Of a DNA stretch of 64,000 bases, positions 26,572-38,199 are shown one piece after another; the stretch's first letter is position 1, and every line of letters begins with the position of its first letter. The stretch is from NCBI GenBank assembly GCA_963841995.1, contig CAWJEX010000011.1, positions 62,001 through 126,000 on the forward strand, in the 5' to 3' direction. The notes under the pieces were generated by a model. That model did not search any database. It was not told the DNA's origin and saw nothing but the letters and a program-made list of their open reading frames with translations. The translations under genes and the position numbers were made by a program. This DNA is from DATDPM01 sp963841995. GTDB lineage: Bacteria; Pseudomonadota; Alphaproteobacteria; DATDPM01.

Positions 26572-27012
26572 CCGCGGCGATGTCTTGTGTCGACAGCGAA
26601 CCGCCGCAGCTAGTGGTTCGTCGAGGGCAACGCACAATACTTCTGTGTACATGTGCGGGCATGTCATTGTTTCTGCCGCGATTCGTTTGCTATGTCGCGT
26701 CATCGTACCGCGTCTGATTTTTTTCCCGTTGCGCGATTCAATCGTATTGCCAGAAACGGGGTCTCTGAGTAAAGTCACCGGCGAGGGCGGGCGAGGACTT
26801 CGGACAAATCACAAATATAATACGTCGAAAATCTTGCGATTTTCGATGCTCCGGGTTCGGGCGTAAATTTCCGAAAAGAACTTTCCTTCTCTCACGCGAA
26901 ACGGGCGGGGTTTCGATTTTCGTGGCGGGGCAAACGTGTTGCGTTATGGGACGGACACGAACTGGTTTGTTTGCTCGCGTCGCGGGCCACGGGCTCAAAG
27001 GGAGGCGCGGGC
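26572..27012. other. 441-bp gene-free region upstream of the rhodanese-dnaA unit
   Basis: No convincing gene. It holds a TATAAT (26816-26821) without a good -35, and the palindrome at 26826-26845. It is AT-richer than its neighbours. I searched by eye for TTATCCACA-type DnaA boxes on both strands and found none, so there is no direct support for oriC here. Confidence 0.6.
26826..26845. promoter_or_regulatory. palindrome CGAAAATC-N4-GATTTTCG near the predicted start of the dnaA unit
   Basis: A perfect 8-bp inverted repeat with a TTGC loop, beginning 4 bp after a TATAAT element. A third half-site, CGATTTTCG, occurs at 26914-26922. The layout is that of an operator overlapping the transcription start, but no regulator is identified. 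Confidence 0.4.
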
Positions 27013-27438
27013 GTGACGGGGGGACAATACGCAGGCGATCTCGCTCCCAAAGAAGCCTGGGAGTTGCTCGCCTCTGATCCCAAAGCAATGTTGGTGGATT
27101 GCCGCACGCTTCCGGAATGGATGTTCGTCGGCGTCCCGGATTTGCGGCCGCTCGGCAAGAAGCCGATCTTTGCGGCCTGGCAGATTTTCCCGGCGATGCA
27201 GCCCAATCCCGCCTTCGCCGAGCAGGTGCGGGCGGGGGGCGCGCGCGAAGAGACGCCGCTTCTTTTCATTTGCCGCTCCGGCAACCGATCGAAGGCGGCG
27301 GCGATGGCCTTGAGCGCGCTCGGATTCAAGCGCTGCTACAACGTCGCCGAAGGGTTTGAAGGTCCGACCGACGATCGAGGGCATCGAGGTGCCGCCGGCG
27401 GGTGGAAACACGCCGATCTACCCTGGACGCAGGAATAG
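27013..27438 (+). CDS. rhodanese-domain protein
   Basis: A single-domain rhodanese of about 141 residues. The active-site loop is CRSGNRS with Cys87; the upstream part reads PKEAWELLASDPKAMLVDCRT and the C-terminal part FKRCYNVAEGFEGP. The GTG at 27013 is chosen because GGGAGG lies 8 bp upstream. It could carry sulfur or act as a thiol/phosphate-handling domain. The stop is only 3 bp before the dnaA start, so both are probably on one message. Confidence 0.88.
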   Translation: MTGGQYAGDLAPKEAWELLASDPKAMLVDCRTLPEWMFVGVPDLRPLGKKPIFAAWQIFPAMQPNPAFAEQVRAGGAREETPLLFICRSGNRSKAAAMALSALGFKRCYNVAEGFEGPTDDRGHRGAAGGWKHADLPWTQE

Positions 27439-27441
27439 CGG

Positions 27442-28836
27442 ATGACCGTCGGCCACAACAATGCTGGATTGGGAGCCGAATGGGCGCGTGTGCGCGGCCA
27501 GCTTCGCCAGGAATTCGGCGAAGATGCCTTCCGCAGCTGGCTGAAGCCTCTCACCTTGATCGGCGCCAGCAACGGCGAAATTCGCATTTCGGCGCCGACC
27601 CGGTTCGTCCGCGACTGGATTGTCGATCACTATGTGGATCGCATCCAGGCGCTCTGGCGCGAAGAGAATCCGGCGATTCGAGCCATTGCCATCCAGGTCG
27701 ATCCGGGGCGAGCGACCAAGACCGAAACTTCGTCGGAGTCCGCGCCCGCCGCGACTTTTCCGTCGATGTCGCGCCGCGTTCCCGCCAACGATGGTACGGA
27801 AGAGCGTGACGACTTCAGCGCGCCGCTCGATCCGCGACTCACATTTTCCAATTTCGTCGTCGGAAAACCGAACGAGCTTGCGTTTGCCGCGGCGCGGCGC
27901 GTCGCCGAAAGCGAAAGCGTTTCGTTCAATCCCTTATTCCTTTATGGCAGCACCGGACTTGGCAAAACCCATCTCATGCACGCCATTGCCTGGCATATCC
28001 GGGAACGGGACCCCAAGCGCCGCGTATTCTACATGTCGGCCGAGAAATTCATGTACCGGTTCATCCGGGCGCTGCGTTTCAAGGACACCATGGCGTTTAA
28101 GGAGCAATTCCGGTCCGTCGACGTGCTGATGATCGACGACATTCAGTTCATCAGCGGCAAAGAGACGACGCAGGAAGAATTTTTCCACACTTTCAATGCC
28201 TTGGTCGATCAGAACCATCAAATTGTCGTTTCCGCCGACAAATCGCCGGTGGACTTGGAGCAACTTGAAGAACGCCTGCGCTCGCGGCTTGGCTGGGGTT
28301 TGGTCGCCGACATTCACCCCACCACCTATGAGCTTCGTCTGGGGATCCTTCAATCCAAGGCCGAGCAGATGAAAATCGAAATCCCCTCCAAGGTGCTCGA
28401 ATTCCTGGCGCATAAGATCAGCTCGAACGTGCGCGAGCTCGAAGGCGCGCTGAATCGCATCGTCGCCCATGCCACCTTGGTCGGCCGACCGGTGACCTTG
28501 GAAACGACCCAGGAAGTCCTGCATGACCTGCTGCGGGCCTCCGACCGGCGGGTCACGATCGAGGAAATCCAGAAGAGGGTGGCCGAGCATTACCGCATCC
28601 GCACTTCGGACATGCATTCGGCCCGCCGCGCCCGGGCGGTTGCCCGGCCCCGCCAGGTCGCCATGTACCTGTCCAAGCAGCTCACCTCCCGCTCGCTGCC
28701 GGAAATCGGCCGCAAATTCGGCGGCCGCGACCACACCACGGTCATGTATGCGGTCCAGAAGATCGAGGAGTTGCGGGCGACCGATTCCGGCCTGGCCGAG
28801 GACATCGACCTTTTACGCCGGATGCTGGAGGGCTGA
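27442..28836 (+). CDS. dnaA: chromosomal replication initiator DnaA
   Basis: DnaA is the AAA+ initiator that opens oriC. The protein is 464 residues. Domain I reads FGEDAFRSWLKPL; domain III has Walker A GSTGLGKTH (169-177) and Walker B MIDDIQF (230-236); domain IV carries the DNA-binding signature DHTTVMYA from 430. All catalytic and DNA-contact motifs are intact. It is followed by dnaN, recF and gyrB. Confidence 0.98.
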   Translation: MTVGHNNAGLGAEWARVRGQLRQEFGEDAFRSWLKPLTLIGASNGEIRISAPTRFVRDWIVDHYVDRIQALWREENPAIRAIAIQVDPGRATKTETSSESAPAATFPSMSRRVPANDGTEERDDFSAPLDPRLTFSNFVVGKPNELAFAAARRVAESESVSFNPLFLYGSTGLGKTHLMHAIAWHIRERDPKRRVFYMSAEKFMYRFIRALRFKDTMAFKEQFRSVDVLMIDDIQFISGKETTQEEFFHTFNALVDQNHQIVVSADKSPVDLEQLEERLRSRLGWGLVADIHPTTYELRLGILQSKAEQMKIEIPSKVLEFLAHKISSNVRELEGALNRIVAHATLVGRPVTLETTQEVLHDLLRASDRRVTIEEIQKRVAEHYRIRTSDMHSARRARAVARPRQVAMYLSKQLTSRSLPEIGRKFGGRDHTTVMYAVQKIEELRATDSGLAEDIDLLRRMLEG

Positions 28837-29129
28837 AAAAGCCCGTCTTTGTTGGGGGTCTCCGGCCCCCTTATCCGAGACCCGCTCCCAGGCCTGCTCC
28901 GAGGCCCGCTCCAAGACCCGATTTTAGGCCCGGAAAACCGCCCTTTTTCGGGGCAAGGAGAGCTCGGTTTTTCAGCCGAAAAAACTTCGGATTTCAACCG
29001 CTTCTGCTATAATAAATAAACCCGCCGAAAGGGCTGATAAGGCCCCCTGTGGCGAGGTGCCCGGACGGGGTTCAAAAGCCCCTCGATCCGGGCCTTCTTC
29101 GGGGCCGTCTTGCAGCCACTTAAACGCGC
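28837..29129. other. dnaA-dnaN intergenic region
   Basis: 293 bp with no gene. It contains the 12-bp tandem repeats at 28877-28924, several G/C-rich inverted segments, and a TATAAT at 29008-29013 that may serve dnaN, with no clear -35. No DnaA box was seen. Confidence 0.6.
28877..28924. repeat. four degenerate 12-bp tandem repeats downstream of dnaA
   Basis: Four adjacent units: GAGACCCGCTCC, CAGGCCTGCTCC, GAGGCCCGCTCC and AAGACCCGATTT (28877, 28889, 28901, 28913). The consensus is GAGRCCCGCTCC. The last copy is the most diverged. Confidence 0.7.
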
Positions 29130-30248
29130 ATGAAGTTCACCATCGAACGCGCCGCACTTCTCAAGTCGCTCGCCCATGCCCAAAGTGTCGTCGAGCGCCG
29201 CACCACGATCCCGATTTTGGCCAATGTGATGTTGAGCGCCGCTGGCGACGCCCTGTCGTTGACGGCGACCGACATGGATATCGCCATTGTCGAGAAGACT
29301 CCGGCGACCATCCGCGCCAAAGGCACGACCACCGCGCCCGCGCACACGCTGTACGAGATCGTGCGCAAATTGCCCGAAGGTGCCGAGGTCGAAATCGCAT
29401 TGGGCGAGGAAGGGGCGCGGCTCGCGATCAAATCCGGGCGCTCGCGATTCACGTTGGCGTCGCTGCCGCCGGAAGAATTTCCGATGATGACCGGCGGCGA
29501 GTTTCCGCATCGTTTCGTCTTGCCGGCGGCAGAGCTCCGTACGCTCATTGATCGATCGAGCTTCGCCATTTCCACCGAAGAGACGCGCTATTACCTGAAC
29601 GGCATTTATTTACACGTGACTGAAAGCGGCAAGGTGCCGGTCTTGCGTGCGGTGGCAACCGATGGCCACCGGCTTGCCCGGGTCGAAATGGCACGGCCCC
29701 AGGGCGCTTCGGGCATGCCGGGTGTCATTGTTCCGCGCAAAACGGTCCAGGAATTGCGGCGGCTTCTCGAGGATCTCGACGCTGAAGTCTCGATTAGCCT
29801 ATCGGACACCAAGATTCGCTTCGCTTTCGACGACGTCGAGCTGACCTCGAAACTGATCGACGGCACCTTCCCCGATTATCAGCGGGTGATTCCCGAGGCC
29901 AACGACAAAGTGATGGACGTCGGCTGCAAGGAATTCGCCGAGGCGGTTGATCGCGTCTCGACGATTTCCACTGAGAAATCGCGAGCGGTAAAAGTCGAGC
30001 TCAGGGACGGGACGTTGAAGCTTTCTGCCACCAGTCCGGAGAACGGTACCGCGACCGAAGAGCTCGGGGTGAGCTATTCCGGAAGCGTGCTCGAAATCGG
30101 GTTCAACTCGCGATATCTCCTCGACATCACGCGCCAGATCGAGGGCGAGACCGCCCGGTTCGCGATGGCCGATGCGGCGTCGCCAACGGTGGTCCGGGAT
30201 GTCGCCGACGCGAGCGCGCTTTATGTCCTGATGCCGATGCGGGTGTGA
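29130..30248 (+). CDS. dnaN: DNA polymerase III beta sliding clamp
   Basis: DnaN forms the dimeric ring that tethers polymerase III. The protein is 372 residues, with the three clamp repeats and typical segments MKFTIERAALLKSLAHAQSVV, VATDGHRLARVEM and the C-terminal LYVLMPMRV. The stop overlaps a GTG start of recF by 4 bp. Confidence 0.97.
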   Translation: MKFTIERAALLKSLAHAQSVVERRTTIPILANVMLSAAGDALSLTATDMDIAIVEKTPATIRAKGTTTAPAHTLYEIVRKLPEGAEVEIALGEEGARLAIKSGRSRFTLASLPPEEFPMMTGGEFPHRFVLPAAELRTLIDRSSFAISTEETRYYLNGIYLHVTESGKVPVLRAVATDGHRLARVEMARPQGASGMPGVIVPRKTVQELRRLLEDLDAEVSISLSDTKIRFAFDDVELTSKLIDGTFPDYQRVIPEANDKVMDVGCKEFAEAVDRVSTISTEKSRAVKVELRDGTLKLSATSPENGTATEELGVSYSGSVLEIGFNSRYLLDITRQIEGETARFAMADAASPTVVRDVADASALYVLMPMRV

Positions 30249-31454
30249 GAGAGGCGACCCTCATTCGGGGCGAGATGCGGGAGCATCCGGGGCCCCTTGC
30301 GGTGACGCGGCTTTCGCTCACCGATTTCCGCGGCTATGCGAGCTTGCGGATGGAAACCGATCGTACGCCGGTGGTGCTGTTCGGCCCGAATGGCGCCGGC
30401 AAAACCAATCTCTTGGAAGCGCTATCCCTGCTGGTCCCGGGTCGAGGGCTTCGCCGGGTGCGTCAGGCGGATTTGCTTCGTCACGGCGCGGCAACGGATG
30501 CTTGTTGGGCCGTGGCGGCCAGCGTTTCGACTCCCGAAGGCGAAATCCGGCTTGGAACCGGGCGCGACCCGCGGGCGGCGGCGCGTATTGAAGACGAAGA
30601 TGGCGAGGAAGAAGCAGCCATGCCGGAGCGCAGATTGGCGCGCATCGACGGTGAAACCAGCACACCCGCCAAACTCGGCACGGTGTTCGCCGCGCTGTGG
30701 CTGACGCCGGAAATGGACCGGCTGTTCCTCGATGGCGCATCCGGGCGCCGGCGTTTTCTCGATCGCGCCATTTACGGTCTCGAGCGCAGCCACGCGACCC
30801 GGGTCAACGCCTATGAGCGGGCGCTGCGTGAGCGCGCCCGGCTCCTGCGCGCCGGCAGGGCGGATCCCTTGTGGCTCGATGTCTTGGAAGAGCGCATGGC
30901 GAGCGAAGGGGTGGCGATTTCTGCAACCCGAATCGAAGCGGCGGCGCGAATTTCAAAGATCGCGGCAGCGGGCTTCGGACCCTTCCCCGGGGCGGTTCTT
31001 GCTGTTGACGGCGCGGTCGAAGAATCCCTGTCGGAAATGCCGGCGCTCGAAGCGGAAATGAAGCTGCGTCAGAGCTTATTGCAGTCGCGCGGCGACGACG
31101 CGCTGACCGGCGGGGCGTCTTTCGGTCCGCATCGCAGCGATTTGCTTGTATACCACCGCGCCAAGAACTCTTGCCGCCGGGCTTTGCTCGACTGGCGAAC
31201 AGAAGGCGTTGATGATCGGCATGGTGCTGGCGATTGCCAGCCTCATCGCGCAAGAGCGCGGCCAGGCGCCGCTATTGCTGCTGGATGAAGTCGCGGCCCA
31301 TCTCGATTCGCTCCGCCGCGGGGCGCTGTTCGATCACCTGACCGAAACCGGCGCCCAATTCTGGCTCACCGGGACCGAGCGCGAGACCTTCGGCAATCTT
31401 GGCGTACGAGCGCAGTTCTTCCGCGTCGGAGCGGGCGCTGCAATGCCGGCTTAG
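30245..31454 (+). CDS. recF: DNA repair/replication protein RecF, frameshifted
   Basis: RecF is an SMC-like ATPase that loads RecA at gaps. Frame one (from 30245; ATG alternative at 30275) has Walker A FGPNGAGKTNLLEAL, DRLFLDGASGRRRFLDR and GASFGPHRSDLLVYHRAKN. The next conserved block, LAAGLCSTGEQKAL, followed by the Walker B LLLLDEVAAHLD, lies in another frame. Removing one base at about 31169 (AAC-T-CTT) joins them exactly as in family members. As read the protein would lose Walker B. Given the essential-type neighbourhood and similar lesions elsewhere, a read error is likely. Confidence 0.9.
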
Positions 31455-31468
31455 GCGCGAGGACGGCA

Positions 31469-33910
<2,442 letters not shown>

Positions 33911-34079
33911 CCGCGCTCTGGCGTGGCGGTCTCGCCAACAGGGAATGCGCGTGACGCATTTTTCACACGCATCGCCGCCTTGAATCCCGCTTATAAGCGG
34001 CAGGATGCCCGCTATATTTTACGTCGATCTCGCTTGCGCCTTGATTTGCCCGAGGCTCCCGTCTCATCATGTCCTCTCT

Positions 34080-34111
34080 CGTCAGCTCGTCAGCTCGTCA
34101 GCTCGTCAGCC
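34080..34111. repeat. CGTCAGCT tandem repeat, four units
   Basis: Four consecutive 8-bp units, three perfect CGTCAGCT and a last CGTCAGCC, in the gap between gyrB and the PBP gene (33911-34190, otherwise without a supported gene). Repeats of this kind are prone to slippage and vary between strains. Confidence 0.8.
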
Positions 34112-34160
34112 TCGTCGCGATTGTGAATGGGTGTTGCGCCTGTTCGAGTTGTCCGTGGCA

Positions 34161-34178
34161 GGAATAAAGTCAGACCCC
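34161..34178. repeat. possible dispersed-repeat motif
   Basis: The 18-bp segment GGAATAAAGTCAGACCCC resembles short motifs I associate with dispersed REP-type elements near genes. Only one copy was noticed in this window, so the assignment is weak. Confidence 0.2.
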
Positions 34179-34190
34179 AGATAACAAGAA

Positions 34191-36246
34191 ATGACTCAAA
34201 GCTCCCCCGAGAAAGGCCAAGACGGCCGAAAGAGCAGCGGCCGCAAACCGGAGGCGCCTAAAGCCCGGCGCCGGGCGCGCCACTCGCTGGTCGGAACGCT
34301 GTTTTTCTGGGGCGCGATCGCCGCCGTCTGGGGGGTCGTGTTCGCCGTCGGCGTGGTGGCTTATTACGCCCAGGATCTCCCCGATATCAATACCCTGGCC
34401 ACCCCGGCCCGGCAGCCGAGCATCACGGTTCTGGCCGCCGACGGATCGACAATCGCCACCATCGGCAATCAATACGGCGAATATGTCGATGTCAAAAACA
34501 TGCCGAAATATCTTCCCGAAGCGGTGGTCGCCACCGAGGACCGGCGTTTCTATCAGCATTTCGGCGTGGATTTTCGCGGACTGGCCCGGGCCGTCGTCGC
34601 CAATTTGCGGGCCGGCGAAATCGTGCAAGGCGGCAGCACCATCACGCAACAGCTGGCCAAGAATTTTTTCTTGAGTTCCGGAACGCACCCTCAAACGCAA
34701 AATTCAAGAATCGCTGCTGGCGCTCTGGCTTGAGCATCGTTTCACCAAGGATCAAATCCTCACCATCTATCTCAATCGTGTTTACCTGGGCGCCGGTTCT
34801 TATGGTGTCGATGCCGCGGCGCGGCGCTATTTCAATAAATCCGCGCGGGACGTGACTCTTTATGAGTCGGCGGTACTCGCCGGACTTTTGAAAGCCCCGT
34901 CGCGCTTTGCTCCCACCCATGCCACCGATCTCACCGAGGCGCGCACGGAACAGGTTCTCAATCGCATGGTCGACACCCATTTCATCACGGCGGCGGAGGC
35001 GAAAAAAGCGAGCGCTGGGGGCGCCGCCTATGCCAAGAACGACGGGACCGATTCCGGCACGCGCTATTTCGTCGATTGGATCGTCGACCAGACCGACAGC
35101 TTTACCGGCGGAATCAATCGCGATCTCGTGGTGAAAACGAGTCTCGATCCGAAATTACAGCGGATTGCCGAAGCGAAAGTGAAAGACACCCTCGGCGGCG
35201 CCGCCAAGGATGCCGGAGTCAGCGAAGGGGCGATGGTCGTTCTCACCCCCGATGGCGCCGTCAAGGCGATGGTCGGCGGCCGCGACTACGGCACCAGCCA
35301 ATTCAATCGGGTGACTCAAGCCCTGAGGCAACCCGGTTCGTCGTTCAAATTGTTCGTCTATCTCGCGGCCCTCGAATCGGGGATGCATCCCTTCGACACG
35401 GTTCTCGATGCGCCGATCTCAATTCGCAATTGGAGCCCGGGGAATTTCGACGACAAATACGCCGGCGAAATCACGCTGACCCAAGCGTTGTCGGAATCGC
35501 GGAATACCGCGGCGGTGCGCATCGCCCAGCGCGTCGGCGTGCCGCATATTATCGAGATGGCGCAGCGTCTCGGCATTACGTCGAGCCTACAGCCCAATCT
35601 CTCGATAGCACTGGGAACGAGCGAGGTAACGCTGGTCGAACTGACCTCCGCCTATGCCACGCTCGCCAATGACGGGATCGGCGTCTGGTCTTATGGCATC
35701 ACCGAGATTCGCGATTGGCAGGGTCAGGTGCTCTATCGGCGCAGCGGATCGGGACCCGGGCGTCTGCTCGACAAACCCGTGGTCGCGGAAATCGTGCCCA
35801 TGCTCGAACGCGTGATTACCGACGGCACCGGCAAGGCCGCGGCAATCGATCGCCCAGCGGCCGGCAAGACCGGCACCAGCCAAGGGTTCCGCGACGCCTG
35901 GTTCATCGGCTACAACACCGACCTCATTGCCGGGATTTGGATGGGCAACGACAACGAGGCGCCGATGCAACATGTGACCGGCGGCCGCGTCCCGGCAAAG
36001 CTGTGGCACGATTTCATGATCGAGGCTTTGGCGGGTATGCCTGCGCGGCCGCTACCGGGATTGGAGGCGCCGCCCGCGCAGGAATTGCCGCAAGCGCCTA
36101 TGGCGCGAGCCGCACCACCCGCAGCAGAGCAAGCGTCCGCAACGGAGCCGATGAGCCCCGAGCAGGCGGCGGCCTACGACCATCTGCATCGCAATCCGGG
36201 GGCCGGATTCTGGGATCAGGTGATGCAAAACATCGGGATCCGCTAG
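34191..36246 (+). CDS. PBP1A-type bifunctional penicillin-binding protein, frameshifted
   Basis: A class A PBP of about 685 residues combining peptidoglycan glycosyltransferase and transpeptidase. It has a cytoplasmic basic N-terminus and one membrane anchor (residues about 35-60). The GT51 domain shows EDRRFYQHFGVD and GGSTITQQLAKN. The transpeptidase has SSFK in PGSSFKLFVYLAAL, SRN in SESRNTAAVRIAQ and KTGTSQGF. Frame changes between FFLSS and RTLKRKIQESLLALWLEHR; deleting one G at 34680/34681 restores SSERTLKRK. The tail is Pro/Ala-rich. Confidence 0.88.
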
Positions 36247-36259
36247 GAAACGGATCGGT

Positions 36260-37594
36260 TTAGAGAGCCCGGTCCACCAAATGAACGAAGGAGCCGAGGA
36301 CCCGGCCGGCGATAATCCCGGCGGGGGCTATTTGCGCGCCGGACAAATCGCGGCAACGGAACAGCGGTGTACCGGGACCTTCGCTTAAGGTCGTCGCGTA
36401 ATGAAATTCATGGCCCCGGAAACGAGCGCCCGCCGCGCCGAGCGGCGATTCCCGGGCGGTCTCAATTTCGCGATAGCCGAGATGAAGCTTCCGCCGGGCG
36501 AAAGACGTTTCCAGCGGGAGCAAGCCCGCCATTTCATGACGGTTGCCCGACGCGTCCTCGAGCCCAACGCCTAGAACCATATAGCCGCCGCATTCGCCGT
36601 AAATCGCGGCGCCGCGACCGGCGGCCTCGTGCAAACCGGGAAGCGCCGGCGATTGGGCGATTGTGCCGGCATGAAGTTCGGGATAGCCGCCGGGAAGATA
36701 GATGGCGTCGCAGGACGAATCGGGACACTCGCCCGCTAGCGGCGAAAAAAACGAAATTTCCGCACCCTGTTGACGCCAACCAGCAATCGTCGCCTCATAG
36801 CAGAATGCAAAAGCGTCATCGCGGGCGATTGCCATCTTCTGGCCGAGCGCCCGCAGCGGCGCGTGACGGGCATTTCCTGGGTTGAGGCGTGCCGGCATCG
36901 CGAGCGACAATAATTTTTCCAGATCGACGCAGGCCGAAACAACCGCGCTTGCATGATCGAGGAGGGCTTCGAGACCGGCGATCTCCCGCGCTTGAACGAG
37001 CCCAAGATGCCGCTCCGGGGTCGCCAAGTTTTGATCGCGGGGAATAAATCCGAGTAGGGGAATTTCGGGACAGCGTCGCGCCATGGCATCTTTGATTGCG
37101 GCTTCATGGGGCGCGCTGGCCACCCGATTGAAGATGACGCCCGCAACCGAAACGTCATGGCGGTGATGGGCGAAGCCTTGAATAAGAGCCGCCGTCGAAG
37201 CACCTTGGCCGCGCACGTCGACGACGAGAACGACCGGCCAGCCGGTCATTGCCGCCAGATCGGCGGTCGAGCAGCCGTAACCGCCGTCGAACAGCCCCAT
37301 GACGCCTTCGCAGAGAATAATTTCGGCGTTCGCGCCGGCAATGAGAGCGGCGACGGTCTCGCTCCGCATCGCCCAGGGATCGAGATTGAAACAGGGCTTG
37401 CCGCAGGCCGCCGCGTGAAAGGCGGGGTCGATGTAATCGGGGCCCGCCTTGGCGCCCGCAACGCCGCGCTTCATAAGGGCGCGCAAACAACCCAGCGTCA
37501 ACACGGTCTTGCCGGAGCCGCTGGCCGGTGCAGCGACGATCAAGCCGCGGGGGCTCATGGGCTGATTCACGAGCGGGTTCATCGGCGCGCTCAC
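36260..37594 (-). CDS. cobB: cobyrinate a,c-diamide synthase
   Basis: The enzyme amidates the a and c side chains of cobyrinate using glutamine and ATP. The protein is 444 residues, with the N-terminal P-loop APASGSGKTVLTLGCLRAL, AGPDYIDPAFHA, and a C-terminal glutamine amidotransferase domain with catalytic Cys in YGECGGYMVLG. A GTG start at 37594 overlaps the SCO stop by 3 bp; an ATG at 37582 is an alternative. It is the last gene of the cobA-cyd-sco-cobB run. Confidence 0.93.
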   Translation of the reverse strand: MSAPMNPLVNQPMSPRGLIVAAPASGSGKTVLTLGCLRALMKRGVAGAKAGPDYIDPAFHAAACGKPCFNLDPWAMRSETVAALIAGANAEIILCEGVMGLFDGGYGCSTADLAAMTGWPVVLVVDVRGQGASTAALIQGFAHHRHDVSVAGVIFNRVASAPHEAAIKDAMARRCPEIPLLGFIPRDQNLATPERHLGLVQAREIAGLEALLDHASAVVSACVDLEKLLSLAMPARLNPGNARHAPLRALGQKMAIARDDAFAFCYEATIAGWRQQGAEISFFSPLAGECPDSSCDAIYLPGGYPELHAGTIAQSPALPGLHEAAGRGAAIYGECGGYMVLGVGLEDASGNRHEMAGLLPLETSFARRKLHLGYREIETARESPLGAAGARFRGHEFHYATTLSEGPGTPLFRCRDLSGAQIAPAGIIAGRVLGSFVHLVDRAL

Positions 37595-38193
37595 AGAAAT
37601 TTGGCGATCCCGGCGGCCATGTCTTGCGGGTTCACATCCGGGCTGAAATGGGTGAGATAATGGCCGTCGCGGTCCATCAGATAAATGAGCGATGTGTGAT
37701 CCATGGAATAGCCGCCGCCGGATTCTTCATGCTTTGCGAAATAGACACGATAGGCTTTCGCCGCCGCGGCGATGTCGGCGGGCGCACCGGAGAGGGCGAC
37801 AAGCCGCGGCGAAAAGCGGGCGGCGTATTCTTTCATCTTCGCCACGCTGTCCCGTTCGGGATCGATCGTGATGAAAAGAGGCACGACGGATTGACCCTTG
37901 TCGCCCAGCGCCGTGAGCGCGCTGCTCATGTTCTGAAGAGTGAGGGGACAGACATCGGGGCAGGACGTATACCCAAAATAGACGAGCATGAGCGAGCCGC
38001 GGAAGTCGGCGTCGCTGCGCTTCTTTCCGTCTTGATCGATCAGCGAAAACGGCCCGCCGATCGCGACCGTGGTTTCATTGTTCGGAGAGCTCGGGCCGCG
38101 CGTTCCGAAATAGACCAGGAGGAAGGCCGCTGCGGCGACGGCGGCGAGACCGAGAATGAGGGAACGAAGATCCGGCCTGCTCGGGCGCGTCAT
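37591..38193 (-). CDS. SCO1/SenC-type copper chaperone
   Basis: A 200-residue membrane-anchored thioredoxin-fold protein. The transmembrane anchor is at about residues 11-29. The copper/thiol site is CPDVC (Cys78 and Cys82), with the distal His166 in MDHTSLIY. SCO proteins normally deliver copper to heme-copper oxidase CuA, yet here it follows cydABX, and cytochrome bd contains no copper. It may serve an oxidase encoded elsewhere or act as a thiol reductase. Confidence 0.92.
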   Translation of the reverse strand: MTRPSRPDLRSLILGLAAVAAAAFLLVYFGTRGPSSPNNETTVAIGGPFSLIDQDGKKRSDADFRGSLMLVYFGYTSCPDVCPLTLQNMSSALTALGDKGQSVVPLFITIDPERDSVAKMKEYAARFSPRLVALSGAPADIAAAAKAYRVYFAKHEESGGGYSMDHTSLIYLMDRDGHYLTHFSPDVNPQDMAAGIAKFL

Positions 38194-38199
38194 GGCGCG

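Noticed and set aside
26572..27012. Origin of replication (oriC) upstream of dnaA
   Set aside because: The location is attractive and AT-richer, but no TTATCCACA-like DnaA boxes were visible on either strand, nor in the dnaA-dnaN gap. Many alphaproteobacteria place oriC elsewhere.
28877..28924. CRISPR array
   Set aside because: The units are 12 bp, directly adjacent and degenerate, with no spacers and no cas genes nearby.
33923..34126. Small plus-strand open frame between gyrB and the PBP gene
   Set aside because: It translates a tandem repeat into Ser-rich low complexity and lacks a ribosome site.
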